A stretch of 64,000 bases of DNA from Muricauda sp. SCSIO 64092 (GTDB lineage Bacteria; Bacteroidota; Bacteroidia; Flavobacteriales; Flavobacteriaceae). The stretch's first letter is position 1. Every line of letters begins with the position of its first letter. The DNA lies in contig NZ_CP095413.1 of NCBI RefSeq assembly GCF_023016285.1, positions 2,046,001-2,110,000 on the forward strand, given 5' to 3'. This document shows positions 35,187 to 43,854 of the stretch, piece after piece. The notes beneath the pieces were generated by a model. The model saw only the letters and a program-made list of their open reading frames with translations, was not told the DNA's origin and ran no database searches. The position numbers and the translations under genes are program-made.

Positions 35187-36538
35187 AACTGCCCCCCTAT
35201 CTTTTGGTGCAACTGCACCGCTGCACTGTCCGAAAGACTTGCCACAAAACAACACGTATTCAATAAAATCTCATAGTGGGAGCCCGCTGTTGCCCGATAG
35301 GGTATCGGCAAGGTTCGTAACACCAGTTTGTGGTAGGCACTTTCATTGTTCTCCTTTTTTGCAATGAGGGCTTCGGTATATACCTTCAGAATATCCCCAA
35401 TGACCTTATAGCCCGAAAGCTCTTTTTCGACCACTTCCGGGGATTGGTAAATCCGCTCCACGCTCAAGGCAATAATATCATTGATCTGGGCGGTGAATTG
35501 GCTCTTGTCCAGCAGGGCGGTTGGAAATTCCCCATGAAGTATGTCCTCTTCGTGCTCCACAAAGATGCTAACGGCTTCTTGGATCAGCGTATTGATGGCA
35601 AGCGCCCTTAAATAGCTCAACCGGTCACTGGTATGCACCATTTGGTTGTACTTAGAAGTGCTTATGGTATCCTTAACCAGTTTGATCAGATATTCCAATG
35701 CGTAATCCTCGGGGATGAACCCACGGTTAATACCGTCCTCAAAATCGATTATGGTATAACAAATGTCGTCTGCCGCTTCGACCAGATAGGTTAAGGGATG
35801 GCGATGAAAACTCCGTCCTCCTTTCCCCTTCTTTTCCTGAAGCCCCAATTCTTCGGCCACCTCATAAAACAATTCCTTCCCTTCTTGAAAGAAACCAAAT
35901 TTTTTATCGGAGATATGTCTTGTAGGCCTTTTGGGCAAGGATTCTTTGGGATACTTCATAAAAGCGCCCAAAGTGGCATAACTCAAACGCAATCCCCCCG
36001 GGACTCCTTCGCGGGATTGGGTGAGTAACTTGAACCCATTGGCATTTCCTTCAAAATCCACGAGATCCTGATATTCTTTTTTCTTTAAGACCGATTGGTA
36101 TTTTTTGCCTTCCCCAGCTTCAAAGAAAACGCCGATTGCCTTTTCCCCGCTATGTCCAAAAGGGGGGTTACCAATATCATGGGCCAATGAAGAGGCCGCC
36201 ACAATAGCGCCAAAATCATTGAATTGATATCCCAGGGAGTCCCGCAAATACGGATATTTTTCCAACAGCGCCTTACCCGCAGTACGTCCCAGACTACGCC
36301 CTACGACCGAAACCTCCAAACTGTGTGTTAAACGGGTATGCACAAAATCCTTATTGGCCCCCATATGTATGGGCAATGGCACTACCTGGGTCTTGTCCTG
36401 CAAACTGCGGAAAGCGGCCGAAAAAATAATCCGGTCATAGTCCACTTCAAACCCCAAACGGGTCTCGTCCTGTGCTGCCCTTACTCTTTTTTTGGTGTCC
36501 CCAAACCGTTTTAAAGAAAGCAACTGCTCCCAATTCAT
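35183..36538 (-). CDS. dgt: Deoxyguanosinetriphosphate triphosphohydrolase (dGTPase)
   Basis: HD-domain dNTP triphosphohydrolase that hydrolyses dGTP to deoxyguanosine and triphosphate. From ATG 36536-36538 it has 451 residues. The metal site is HTRLTHSLEV (His67) with HD at His120-Asp121 (SLAHDIGNPPFGHSGE). DKTQVVPLP near residue 48 is typical of dGTPases. A TTG eight codons upstream overlaps the -7 promoter box and is rejected. Such enzymes tune dNTP pools and can restrict phage; here the setting is housekeeping. Confidence 0.95.
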   Translation of the reverse strand: MNWEQLLSLKRFGDTKKRVRAAQDETRLGFEVDYDRIIFSAAFRSLQDKTQVVPLPIHMGANKDFVHTRLTHSLEVSVVGRSLGRTAGKALLEKYPYLRDSLGYQFNDFGAIVAASSLAHDIGNPPFGHSGEKAIGVFFEAGEGKKYQSVLKKKEYQDLVDFEGNANGFKLLTQSREGVPGGLRLSYATLGAFMKYPKESLPKRPTRHISDKKFGFFQEGKELFYEVAEELGLQEKKGKGGRSFHRHPLTYLVEAADDICYTIIDFEDGINRGFIPEDYALEYLIKLVKDTISTSKYNQMVHTSDRLSYLRALAINTLIQEAVSIFVEHEEDILHGEFPTALLDKSQFTAQINDIIALSVERIYQSPEVVEKELSGYKVIGDILKVYTEALIAKKENNESAYHKLVLRTLPIPYRATAGSHYEILLNTCCFVASLSDSAAVQLHQKIGGQF

Positions 36539-36558
36539 CAATACCTTAATTTTTTGCT

Positions 36559-36588
36559 GCAAGATACATTTTTAGTACCGTATCCAAA
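36559..36588 (-). promoter_or_regulatory. Probable dgt promoter
   Basis: On the minus strand TTTG, 18 nt, TATCTTGC; the -7 box is a variant of TAnnTTTG. It predicts a leader of about 14 nt before the dgt ATG. Confidence 0.45.
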
Positions 36589-36705
36589 GGGATGGACAGG
36601 GTTCGTTCCCCCGCACTAAATACCACCCTCCGACTACTAAATTAACTTTGACATAACCATAGCTTAACCTAAACTTCTTTTATTTGCACTTCTATTTTAA
36701 ACACT

Positions 36706-37113
36706 TTGAGAAAAACACTTTTTTTATGCATCGCGCTGATTGGTGCATCTTTTGTTTCGGCCCAACAAACAGGAAGGATTTCAGGGAAGATTATGGACAT
36801 GGAAACGGACGGGGAACCCTTGCTGTTTGCTAATGTCAATTTAAAGAACACTTTGTTCTCGGAACAGACCAATTTTCACGGAAACTTTGAATTTACCGGT
36901 GTCACTCCGGGCACCTACACCATGGTAGTCAGTTTTTTGGGTTACGAAACCATGGAATTTCCCTTGGTCGTTAAAGCGGGAAACACCACTTCCGTGAACA
37001 AAAGCTTGGCGGCACTTTCCGAAGGCTCCTCCCGATTACAACTATCCGATGCCAATACTACTGTATTAATGGAACAGGGTTCCGTTGGTAAGGCAAGTAA
37101 AGCAAAGCGATAA
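36706..37113 (+). CDS. Secreted carboxypeptidase-regulatory-like domain protein
   Basis: A 135-residue protein with TTG start, signal peptide (LFLCIALIGASFVSAQ) and a single CarboxypepD_reg-like beta-sandwich (GRISGKIMDMETDGEPLLFANV, GNFEFTGVTPGTYTMVVSFLGYETME). This domain usually heads TonB-dependent receptors; here it stands alone with no barrel after it. It could be a stand-alone surface adhesin-like protein or the stump of a lost receptor. The downstream phosphate permease starts about 157 nt later. Confidence 0.85.
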   Translation: MRKTLFLCIALIGASFVSAQQTGRISGKIMDMETDGEPLLFANVNLKNTLFSEQTNFHGNFEFTGVTPGTYTMVVSFLGYETMEFPLVVKAGNTTSVNKSLAALSEGSSRLQLSDANTTVLMEQGSVGKASKAKR

Positions 37114-37270
37114 AGCAGCACCCCCCTTTTTTGGGACGTGGGGATTTCAATTTTGAAAAAACTTGGCCCCTATTTTCCCTGGAGAACAAAAAGCACTACT
37201 GGTTTCATAACCTTATTTTAACTTACTAAAGAAATTATAGTAGCATTTTTGCTTACTTTCAGAATTCTAT

Positions 37271-39556
37271 ATGGGCGAGAACATCTACATTTTTATGGTT
37301 ATTGCTTTGGCTATTTTGGCAATAACGGATCTTGTGGTTGGTGTAAGTAATGATGCTGTTAACTTTTTGAACTCGGCCATAGGTTCAAAAGCAATTTCAT
37401 TCAGGACCATCATAATCGTGGCCAGTTTGGGCATTGCTTTTGGTGCAGTTTCCTCCAGTGGGATGATGGAGGTCGCCCGTAAGGGAATATTCAATCCTAC
37501 CGAATTTGTTTTTGCCGAAATCATGATAATTTTTATGGCCGTCATGATTACCGATATCCTGCTGCTGGATTTTTTCAATACACTTGGGATGCCAACCTCA
37601 ACGACCGTTTCCATTGTTTTTGAGCTTTTGGGTGCTGCGGTGGCCATTTCATTGGTTAAAATCATTGCCGTTGATGGCAGCTTCTCGGACCTTGGATCCT
37701 ACATCAATACGGAAAAGGCAACAGAGATTATATTTGGCATCCTCTTATCGGTATTTATAGCCTTTACCATAGGTGCCATAGTACAGTTCCTTTCCAGGGT
37801 ATTGATTTCATTCAAATTTGAAGAAAAGCCCAAATGGGTAGAAGCCCTTTTCGGGGGACTGGCCATAACTGCCATTATTTATTTTATCCTGGTGAAAGGA
37901 TTAAAAAGTGCGGACATCTTTGATGAATCGGTCATCAGTTTTATTTACGAGTATACCGAAATTTTCATTCTTGAAAACATCATTTTTTGGACCTTGCTTT
38001 CCTGGGCATTTTCCGCATGGTTAAAATGGAACATCTACAGGGTGGTCATAGTGCTCGGCACCTTTGCCTTGGCCATGGCCTTTGCGGGAAACGACTTGGT
38101 CAATTTCATTGGTGTTCCCATTGCCGCATTGCAGTCGTTTCAAAACTGGCAGGGTTCCGGTATTGCACCCACCGAATTCAATATGCAGGGGCTTACCGCC
38201 GCGGTTCAGACGCCTACGCTGTTGCTTTTGCTCTCAGGAGGAATAATGGTACTGACCCTATGGTTTTCCTCCAAGGCAAAAAGCGTGGTAAAGACCAGCG
38301 TGGATTTGGCGAGACAAGATGAGGGCGAAGAGCGTTTTCAACCCAATTATCTGTCCAGGCAAATCGTTAAATTCAGTGTAACCGCTTTTGAAAGCCTATC
38401 GGCCATCATCCCGCCTTCATTGAGCAAGCGCATCGATAAACAATTTGAAACTCCCAATACCTATATCCCCAAAAGTAAGGTCCAGGATATGCCCGCTTTT
38501 GATATGGTCAGGGCGGCCGTTAACCTCATGGTGGCCAGTGTACTTATTTCCATAGCCACCTCAATGAAATTACCGTTATCCACAACCTATGTCACTTTTA
38601 TGGTGACCATGGGCACTTCCCTGGCCGACCGAGCGTGGGGTGCGGAAAGTGCGGTATACCGGGTTGCCGGGGTGTTAAATGTTATTGGAGGCTGGTTTTT
38701 TACGGCATTCAGTGCGTTCACGGCGGCGGCCATCATCGCCTACATCCTGCATCTTGGAGGTCTGGTTTCCCTCATTATCCTTTTAGTGGTTGCTGCGGCC
38801 CTGATATTGCGAAACTATATGGCACACAACAAAAAAACCAAGGTCATTAAAGCAGAGGACAGTTTGCGCAGGGCCCATAGCAGTTCCATACAAGGGGTAA
38901 TTGAGGAAAGTGCGGACAACATTGGCAAAATGATAAAACGCACCAATAAAATCTATACCGGGGCAATCAACGGTTTGGCCAGACATGATCTGGAAGCGTT
39001 ACGAAAGAACAACAAGGGAGTCTCCAAAATGTCCAAGGAGATAGAGGATCTACAGAACAATATCTTCTATTTCATCAAAAACCTGGACGATTCCAGCGTT
39101 GGAGGGGCGAGTAATTTTTATATCAATTTGTTGGACCACTTACAGGATTTGGCCCAATCCCTGGAATTGATTTCCAAAATAGGCTACACCCATGTCAACA
39201 ACAACCATAAAAAACTGAAGTACAATCAAATCAAGGAGTTAAAGGATTTGGACTTCAATCTGGAAAAGCTTTTTAATGATACTTCGGAAACCTTTAATGA
39301 CCGTTCTTTTGAACGTATTGGGAAAATGCTGTCCACCAAGGATTCGTATATAACCTTGGTAGATGAAAAAATCGAAAAACAGGTTGCAAGAACACGTACG
39401 GAGGAATCCAGCCCAAAGAACACACGGCTTTATTTTTCCTTATTGACGGAAAGTAAGGATTTGATCAAAGCCACCATGAAGCTTTTGGAGCTCTATTATT
39501 TAGAGCATGACAGTTCCGTGGAACCGGCAAAAATCGATATTAAGACCATGTCGTGA
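37271..39556 (+). CDS. Pit-family inorganic phosphate permease with long cytoplasmic C-terminus
   Basis: A 761-residue phosphate:cation symporter. Both Pit repeats are visible (VVGVSNDAVNFLNSAIGSKAI near 22 and AGNDLVNFIGVPIAAL near 275; GMPTSTTVS and LPLSTTYVTF). Classical PitA has about 500 residues; the additional C-terminal 240 (from about 520) are helical, charged and PhoU/DUF47-like in pattern, possibly a fused regulatory domain. The stop overlaps the next start (GTGA). Confidence 0.93.
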   Translation: MGENIYIFMVIALAILAITDLVVGVSNDAVNFLNSAIGSKAISFRTIIIVASLGIAFGAVSSSGMMEVARKGIFNPTEFVFAEIMIIFMAVMITDILLLDFFNTLGMPTSTTVSIVFELLGAAVAISLVKIIAVDGSFSDLGSYINTEKATEIIFGILLSVFIAFTIGAIVQFLSRVLISFKFEEKPKWVEALFGGLAITAIIYFILVKGLKSADIFDESVISFIYEYTEIFILENIIFWTLLSWAFSAWLKWNIYRVVIVLGTFALAMAFAGNDLVNFIGVPIAALQSFQNWQGSGIAPTEFNMQGLTAAVQTPTLLLLLSGGIMVLTLWFSSKAKSVVKTSVDLARQDEGEERFQPNYLSRQIVKFSVTAFESLSAIIPPSLSKRIDKQFETPNTYIPKSKVQDMPAFDMVRAAVNLMVASVLISIATSMKLPLSTTYVTFMVTMGTSLADRAWGAESAVYRVAGVLNVIGGWFFTAFSAFTAAAIIAYILHLGGLVSLIILLVVAAALILRNYMAHNKKTKVIKAEDSLRRAHSSSIQGVIEESADNIGKMIKRTNKIYTGAINGLARHDLEALRKNNKGVSKMSKEIEDLQNNIFYFIKNLDDSSVGGASNFYINLLDHLQDLAQSLELISKIGYTHVNNNHKKLKYNQIKELKDLDFNLEKLFNDTSETFNDRSFERIGKMLSTKDSYITLVDEKIEKQVARTRTEESSPKNTRLYFSLLTESKDLIKATMKLLELYYLEHDSSVEPAKIDIKTMS

Positions 39557-40260
39557 GAAGCTTGTTCCCTTTACTCGGTATCATCCCATTATTGGCCATT
39601 CCCACTTTGGCCCAGGAATTGACCGGTCCCGAATTGCTCGAAAAGACCATTGCCTATCACGATCCCGACAACAACTGGAAAACGTTTAAGGGAACGTTGG
39701 AAGTGACCATGGAGACGCCCAATTCCTCAAAAAGAATCAGCAAAATTGGGATGGACCTTCCAAAATCCGTATTTGAATTGCACATTACCAAGGATGGCGA
39801 TTCCTACGGCTACAAATTCAATGGGGACACCTGTGAAACTTCACTTAATGGCACTTCCCAGATTTCGGAAGCGGACATCAAAAAATTTCGATTGACCTGC
39901 GAACGGGGAAAAACCATGAGGGATTACTACACTTATCTTTATGGACTGCCCATGAAACTCAAGGACCCTGGTACCCTAGTGCATAAAACCGTGCAACGCA
40001 GAACATTTAAAGGGAAGGAATACTTGGTACTTAAAGTAAACTATGACGAAGGTGTGGGAAAGGATACCTGGTATTTTTACTTTGACCCACAAACCTATGC
40101 CATGGAGGTCTACCAGTTTTATCATGAGGAACCCAAGAATGATGGCGAGTATATTTTGCTTAGCGGACTGGAGGAAATCAATGGAATAAAAATGCCGAAA
40201 ACCAGAAAGTGGTACTACAATAAAGACGACAAATTCCTTGGGGTGGACCTATTGAACTGA
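39553..40260 (+). CDS. Secreted DUF6503-like lipoprotein-carrier-type protein
   Basis: A 235-residue exported protein with GTG start overlapping the permease stop by 4 bp. The signal peptide ends near LAIPTLAQ. The rest is beta-rich with ELLEKTIAYHDPDNNW and WYYNKDDKFLGVDLL, matching the Bacteroidota family annotated DUF6503 (a half-barrel related to outer-membrane lipoprotein carriers, by my reading). Coupling with the phosphate permease is notable, but the function is unknown. Confidence 0.8.
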   Translation: MRSLFPLLGIIPLLAIPTLAQELTGPELLEKTIAYHDPDNNWKTFKGTLEVTMETPNSSKRISKIGMDLPKSVFELHITKDGDSYGYKFNGDTCETSLNGTSQISEADIKKFRLTCERGKTMRDYYTYLYGLPMKLKDPGTLVHKTVQRRTFKGKEYLVLKVNYDEGVGKDTWYFYFDPQTYAMEVYQFYHEEPKNDGEYILLSGLEEINGIKMPKTRKWYYNKDDKFLGVDLLN

Positions 40261-40285
40261 TGGCGGCAACAAATGATTGGAAGTA

Positions 40286-40867
40286 TTACCTGTAAAAATT
40301 CATCTCGTCCAGGTATTTCCAAACGGCATCCGGCAAAAGTGCCCTAATATTCTTTCCGTTTTTATGTTCCTTTCGGATAAAGGTGGAGGAAATCTCCATA
40401 ATAGGTGCTTCAACCTTATGGATTTTTGGATGGTCCTTAAACTGATTCTCCGTAGTCCCATTTGAGATTCTGGGATACATATAAATATCATATCCATCCA
40501 AAATGGCCTCATAATTCTTCCATTTGTGAAACCCTTTTAAGTTATCCTCACCCATAATAAGACAAAAGCGATGGTCCCGATAACGTTCCCCAATATGTAC
40601 CAGGGTATTGATGGTATAATTGGGTTGGGGAAGGTCAAATTCAATTTTGCTGGCCTTCAGTTTTGGGTAGTCCTGAATGGCCTCAAAAACCATTTGGTAC
40701 CGATGATGGTTATCCAAAAGGGACTGTTTTTGTTTAAACGGGCTTTTAGGGGTAACTACAAACCAAACCTCATCCAGATCGGAAAATTCCGCCATATGGT
40801 TCGCAATGATCAAATGACCGATATGAATGGGATTAAAGGTCCCAAAATAGAGCCCTACTTTTTTCAT
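40286..40867 (-). CDS. nadD: Nicotinate-nucleotide adenylyltransferase
   Basis: Forms nicotinic acid adenine dinucleotide from NaMN and ATP in NAD synthesis. The 193 residues start with the nucleotidyltransferase motif GTFNPIHIGHLIIAN and end with the ISSTFIRKEHKNGKNIRALLPDAV segment (ISxTxxR motif). Third gene of the yicC-gmk-nadD operon; it overlaps gmk by 4 bp. Confidence 0.96.
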   Translation of the reverse strand: MKKVGLYFGTFNPIHIGHLIIANHMAEFSDLDEVWFVVTPKSPFKQKQSLLDNHHRYQMVFEAIQDYPKLKASKIEFDLPQPNYTINTLVHIGERYRDHRFCLIMGEDNLKGFHKWKNYEAILDGYDIYMYPRISNGTTENQFKDHPKIHKVEAPIMEISSTFIRKEHKNGKNIRALLPDAVWKYLDEMNFYR

Positions 40868-41466
40868 TCCTTTTTAGATGGATTGGGTATGGTGGCCCCT
40901 ACAAAATCGGCTACCAATTTATGGGCCTCGCCCAGGGCAATGTCCAAATCGTAGTTCTTGATTACAGTATCAAATTGTGGTGCCGTGGCCAGTTCCACCG
41001 ATGCCTTTGCTATCCGCATATTGATTTTGTCCTCACTTTCCGTACTTCGCTTTTTAAGTCGGATTTTTAATTCGTCCACACTTGGCGGTTTTACAAAAAC
41101 GGCCAAGGTTTCCTTGGGATACTTTCTTTTTATCCGTAAACCGCCTGCGACATCTATATCGAAAATCACGTTTTTCCCTTCTGCCCAAAGACGTTCCACC
41201 TCACTTTTCAATGTGCCGTAAAAACTGTCTCGATACACCTCTTCCCATTCCAAAAAATCACCGTCCTTGATGTGTTTTTTAAATTCTGAAATGGACATGA
41301 AATAATAATGCTGCCCTTGTTTTTCCCGTCCCCTTTTAGGTCTAGAGGTAGCCGAAACGGAAAATGCTAAATTCAGTTCGGGTTGTTCCAACAAATGGCG
41401 TACTATGGTGGTCTTACCACTTCCCGAAGGTGCCGAAAATATGATAAGCTTGCCCCCTTTTGTCAT
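40864..41466 (-). CDS. gmk: Guanylate kinase
   Basis: Phosphorylates GMP to GDP. The 200 residues have the P-loop SAPSGSGKTT near the N-terminus, the GMP-binding SATSRPKRGREKQGQHYYF and EWEEVYRDSFYGT. It overlaps both neighbours by 4 bp (ATGA type), in the order yicC-gmk-nadD that is common in Bacteroidota. Confidence 0.97.
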   Translation of the reverse strand: MTKGGKLIIFSAPSGSGKTTIVRHLLEQPELNLAFSVSATSRPKRGREKQGQHYYFMSISEFKKHIKDGDFLEWEEVYRDSFYGTLKSEVERLWAEGKNVIFDIDVAGGLRIKRKYPKETLAVFVKPPSVDELKIRLKKRSTESEDKINMRIAKASVELATAPQFDTVIKNYDLDIALGEAHKLVADFVGATIPNPSKKE

Positions 41467-42320
41467 AGCACGTTCAACAATTGTTCTTTGATCTTTTCCA
41501 ACTCATCCTTCATTTGGACCACAATCTGCTGCATGGGTGCATAATTTGCCTTGGAACCAATGGTATTGATTTCCCTTCCGATCTCCTGACAGATAAAGCC
41601 AAGTTTCTTGCCGTTGGAATTTGAGGAATGCAAAGTGGTCTCAAAATAATCCAGATGATTTCCGAGACGGACCTTTTCCTCGGTGATATCATACTTTTCC
41701 AAATAATAGATCAACTCTTGCTCAAATCGATTTTCATCCACATCGGTTTTTAAATCGGTTACCGCCTTCTCCAATCGTTCCCGTATGGATTTCAATCTGT
41801 TCGGGTCAATAGAAATAACCTCTTGCAGTAACTCCCGAAGCATTTTCAAACGGGTTTCAAAGTCTTTTTCCAACACTTGCCCTTCGGTTGTCCGAAAACT
41901 TTGTAAAGCGGCTAGGGCCTTTTTAAGGGCCTCTTTTATGGCAGCTATTTCCCCTTCGTCAATATCATCCTTATCCGTTTTTAGGGTATCCGGCATTCGT
42001 AAGGCCAGTTCCAACAGTTTAAAGTCATCCCCATCTGCGATTGTGGATAACTGCTCCATATACTTTTTCACCACCCCCTGGTTGATTTCCGCTGAGGTGT
42101 CTTCCCCGGTAATTTCAACATACAGGCCAAAATCTACCTTGCCCCGGACCAAACTATCCGCAATGAGTTTGCGAAGCACCAGTTCCTTATCCCGATAGCC
42201 TTGCGGAATACGGGAATTGATGTCCAGATTTTTACTGTTTAGGGATTTGAGTTCTACGGTAATTTTTTTGGTTGCAAGCTGAACGACCTGCTTCCCATAG
42301 CCCGTCATGGATTGAATCAT
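41463..42320 (-). CDS. yicC: YicC-family endoribonuclease
   Basis: A 285-residue member of the YicC/YloC family, recently shown to be endoribonucleases. It begins with the conserved MIQSMTGYGKQVV and ends with the family C-terminus (REINTIGSKANYAPMQQIVVQMKDELEKIKEQLLNVL). First gene of the operon with gmk and nadD, overlapping gmk by 4 bp. Confidence 0.95.
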   Translation of the reverse strand: MIQSMTGYGKQVVQLATKKITVELKSLNSKNLDINSRIPQGYRDKELVLRKLIADSLVRGKVDFGLYVEITGEDTSAEINQGVVKKYMEQLSTIADGDDFKLLELALRMPDTLKTDKDDIDEGEIAAIKEALKKALAALQSFRTTEGQVLEKDFETRLKMLRELLQEVISIDPNRLKSIRERLEKAVTDLKTDVDENRFEQELIYYLEKYDITEEKVRLGNHLDYFETTLHSSNSNGKKLGFICQEIGREINTIGSKANYAPMQQIVVQMKDELEKIKEQLLNVL

Positions 42321-42422
42321 ACAACTAATTGGGTTTTGGCAAAGGTAGGAAAAGTGTTTATGGGTTTTCCGTTTGACCGTTCAACCCATTAAGGAGTGAC
42401 CATTAGTGCCCTCGTTTGACAT

Positions 42423-43208
42423 TTACAACTCCCTTACCCAAATATTTCGATAACTGACCCTACTATTGTCCTGATGGTCCTGCAATTTAATTGGTGCTGG
42501 TCCATGGGCAGTGTTTTTGGGCCAACCGATATATTCCGTTGTACCTTCAATCTCCACATGGTCCTGTATCAAAACCCCATTATGCAGTACGGTTATGGTC
42601 CCGGATTGGGTTTTGGTGCCGGATTCATCAAACTCGGGGGCATGAAAAAGGATATCATAGGTATTCCATTCCCCAGAGGGCCTGGAGGCCATGGCCAAAG
42701 GAACGGATTGCTTGTAAATGGAGCCTACCTGGCCATTGACATAGGTTTTGTTGTCATTATTGTCCAACACCTGCACTTCATACCTGCTTTGCAAAAATAC
42801 CCCGCTGTTGCCCCTATTCTGGCCTTCGCCTTGAATCTCCGCTGGGGATTTCCACTCGATGTGCAACTGCACGCTCCCAAAATTTCGTTTGGTTTGGATG
42901 TCCCCGGCTTTGTCCTTAACCGTCATGCTGCCATCTTTGTTCAAATGCCACTGTACCGCCGTACTGTCCCGTGCACTGACCCATTCATCAAAATCACTTC
43001 CATTGAACAGTATAATGGCATCACTGGGGATACCATTTTCACCCACGGTAACTTTGGGGGGCACCGGCTCATAAAACTCCGTAGCTTCCGGTTTGGTGGG
43101 TTCTTCCTGAACGGTTTCCTCCCCATTGATCTTCGAATTTTCGACAGTAACTTTTTGTTGGCACGAAACCAATACGGACAACAATACAATGGGTACAAAA
43201 AACTTCAT
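42423..43208 (-). CDS. DUF1080 (3-keto-disaccharide hydrolase family) lipoprotein
   Basis: A periplasmic or surface lipoprotein of 261 residues from ATG 43206-43208, with lipobox LVSC (Cys15 or so). After an acidic linker it has one DUF1080 jelly-roll (IILFNGSDFDEWVS, RGNSGVFLQSRYEVQVLDN, GEWNTYDILFHAP, SRVSYRNIWVREL). Pfam names this family 3-keto-disaccharide hydrolase, acting after glycoside 3-dehydrogenases. Last of three genes with a second DUF1080 and a sugar isomerase; only 1 nt separates it from the second DUF1080. Confidence 0.93.
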   Translation of the reverse strand: MKFFVPIVLLSVLVSCQQKVTVENSKINGEETVQEEPTKPEATEFYEPVPPKVTVGENGIPSDAIILFNGSDFDEWVSARDSTAVQWHLNKDGSMTVKDKAGDIQTKRNFGSVQLHIEWKSPAEIQGEGQNRGNSGVFLQSRYEVQVLDNNDNKTYVNGQVGSIYKQSVPLAMASRPSGEWNTYDILFHAPEFDESGTKTQSGTITVLHNGVLIQDHVEIEGTTEYIGWPKNTAHGPAPIKLQDHQDNSRVSYRNIWVREL

Positions 43209-43209
43209 G

Positions 43210-43854
43210 TTATAACACTTTAATTTTAATATTTCTGTAAGCAACGATATCCCCATGATCTTGTAGTCCTATCTTCCCCGTTCGGTAGGTTCCAAAACCT
43301 TCCCAATCGGCAAATTTTGAATTGGCGACCATAGCGTCCCAGGCAGCACCATGCACTGGAAATTCAATAATCTTTATCGTATTAAGAAGTACCCTTCCCC
43401 CATTGCTTTTATGGTCTACGGTCAATTCTACCGTGTTCCATTCGCCTGCTGGTTTTACCGCTTTTTGGGATGGGGCGACCAGATCATAAAGGGCACCTGC
43501 CTGGTGCGTGGTTCCATTTTTGGCATCCGGATGGCGGTCATCGTCCAACACTTGGATTTCCGGTCCGGTTTCGTAGGGTTGCACAAATCTTTTGTCCTCA
43601 AAAACACCCCAAAAAATACCACTGTTGCCCCCTTCGGAAACCTTCCATTCCAAAGACAGTACAAAGTTGGTGTATTCCTTGTCCGTGACTATATTGTACC
43701 CCCGTCCGTCAGGTCTGTTTTCAGGGGGATAAAACACCATTGCGCCTTGTTCCAATTCCCATGGTTCGGTAACCGCCCCACCATTGTAAAAATGCCATCC
43801 ATCAAAGGAGGTACCATCAAATAGCACTTCCCATTCATCGTGTTCCTTTGTCAC
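43210..43854 (-). CDS. DUF1080 (3-keto-disaccharide hydrolase family) protein, no signal
   Basis: A second DUF1080 protein of 214 residues, without signal peptide, so probably cytoplasmic. Motifs: WEVLFDGTSFDGWHFYNGG, GGNSGIFWGVFED, GPEIQVLDDDRHPD, GEWNTVELTVDH, VAYRNIKIKVL. It overlaps the isomerase gene by 4 bp upstream. The pairing of an exported and a cytoplasmic DUF1080 protein suggests two steps, or two compartments, for 3-keto sugar cleavage; this is inferred. Confidence 0.93.
   Translation of the reverse strand: MTKEHDEWEVLFDGTSFDGWHFYNGGAVTEPWELEQGAMVFYPPENRPDGRGYNIVTDKEYTNFVLSLEWKVSEGGNSGIFWGVFEDKRFVQPYETGPEIQVLDDDRHPDAKNGTTHQAGALYDLVAPSQKAVKPAGEWNTVELTVDHKSNGGRVLLNTIKIIEFPVHGAAWDAMVANSKFADWEGFGTYRTGKIGLQDHGDIVAYRNIKIKVL

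Noticed and set aside
35183..36538. dGTPase as part of a phage-defence island
   Set aside because: Length, motifs and neighbours fit the housekeeping enzyme; no other defence gene is nearby.
42474..43223. 249-codon plus-strand frame across a DUF1080 gene
   Set aside because: Antisense to a gene with a clear lipobox and DUF1080 motifs; composition is not protein-like.
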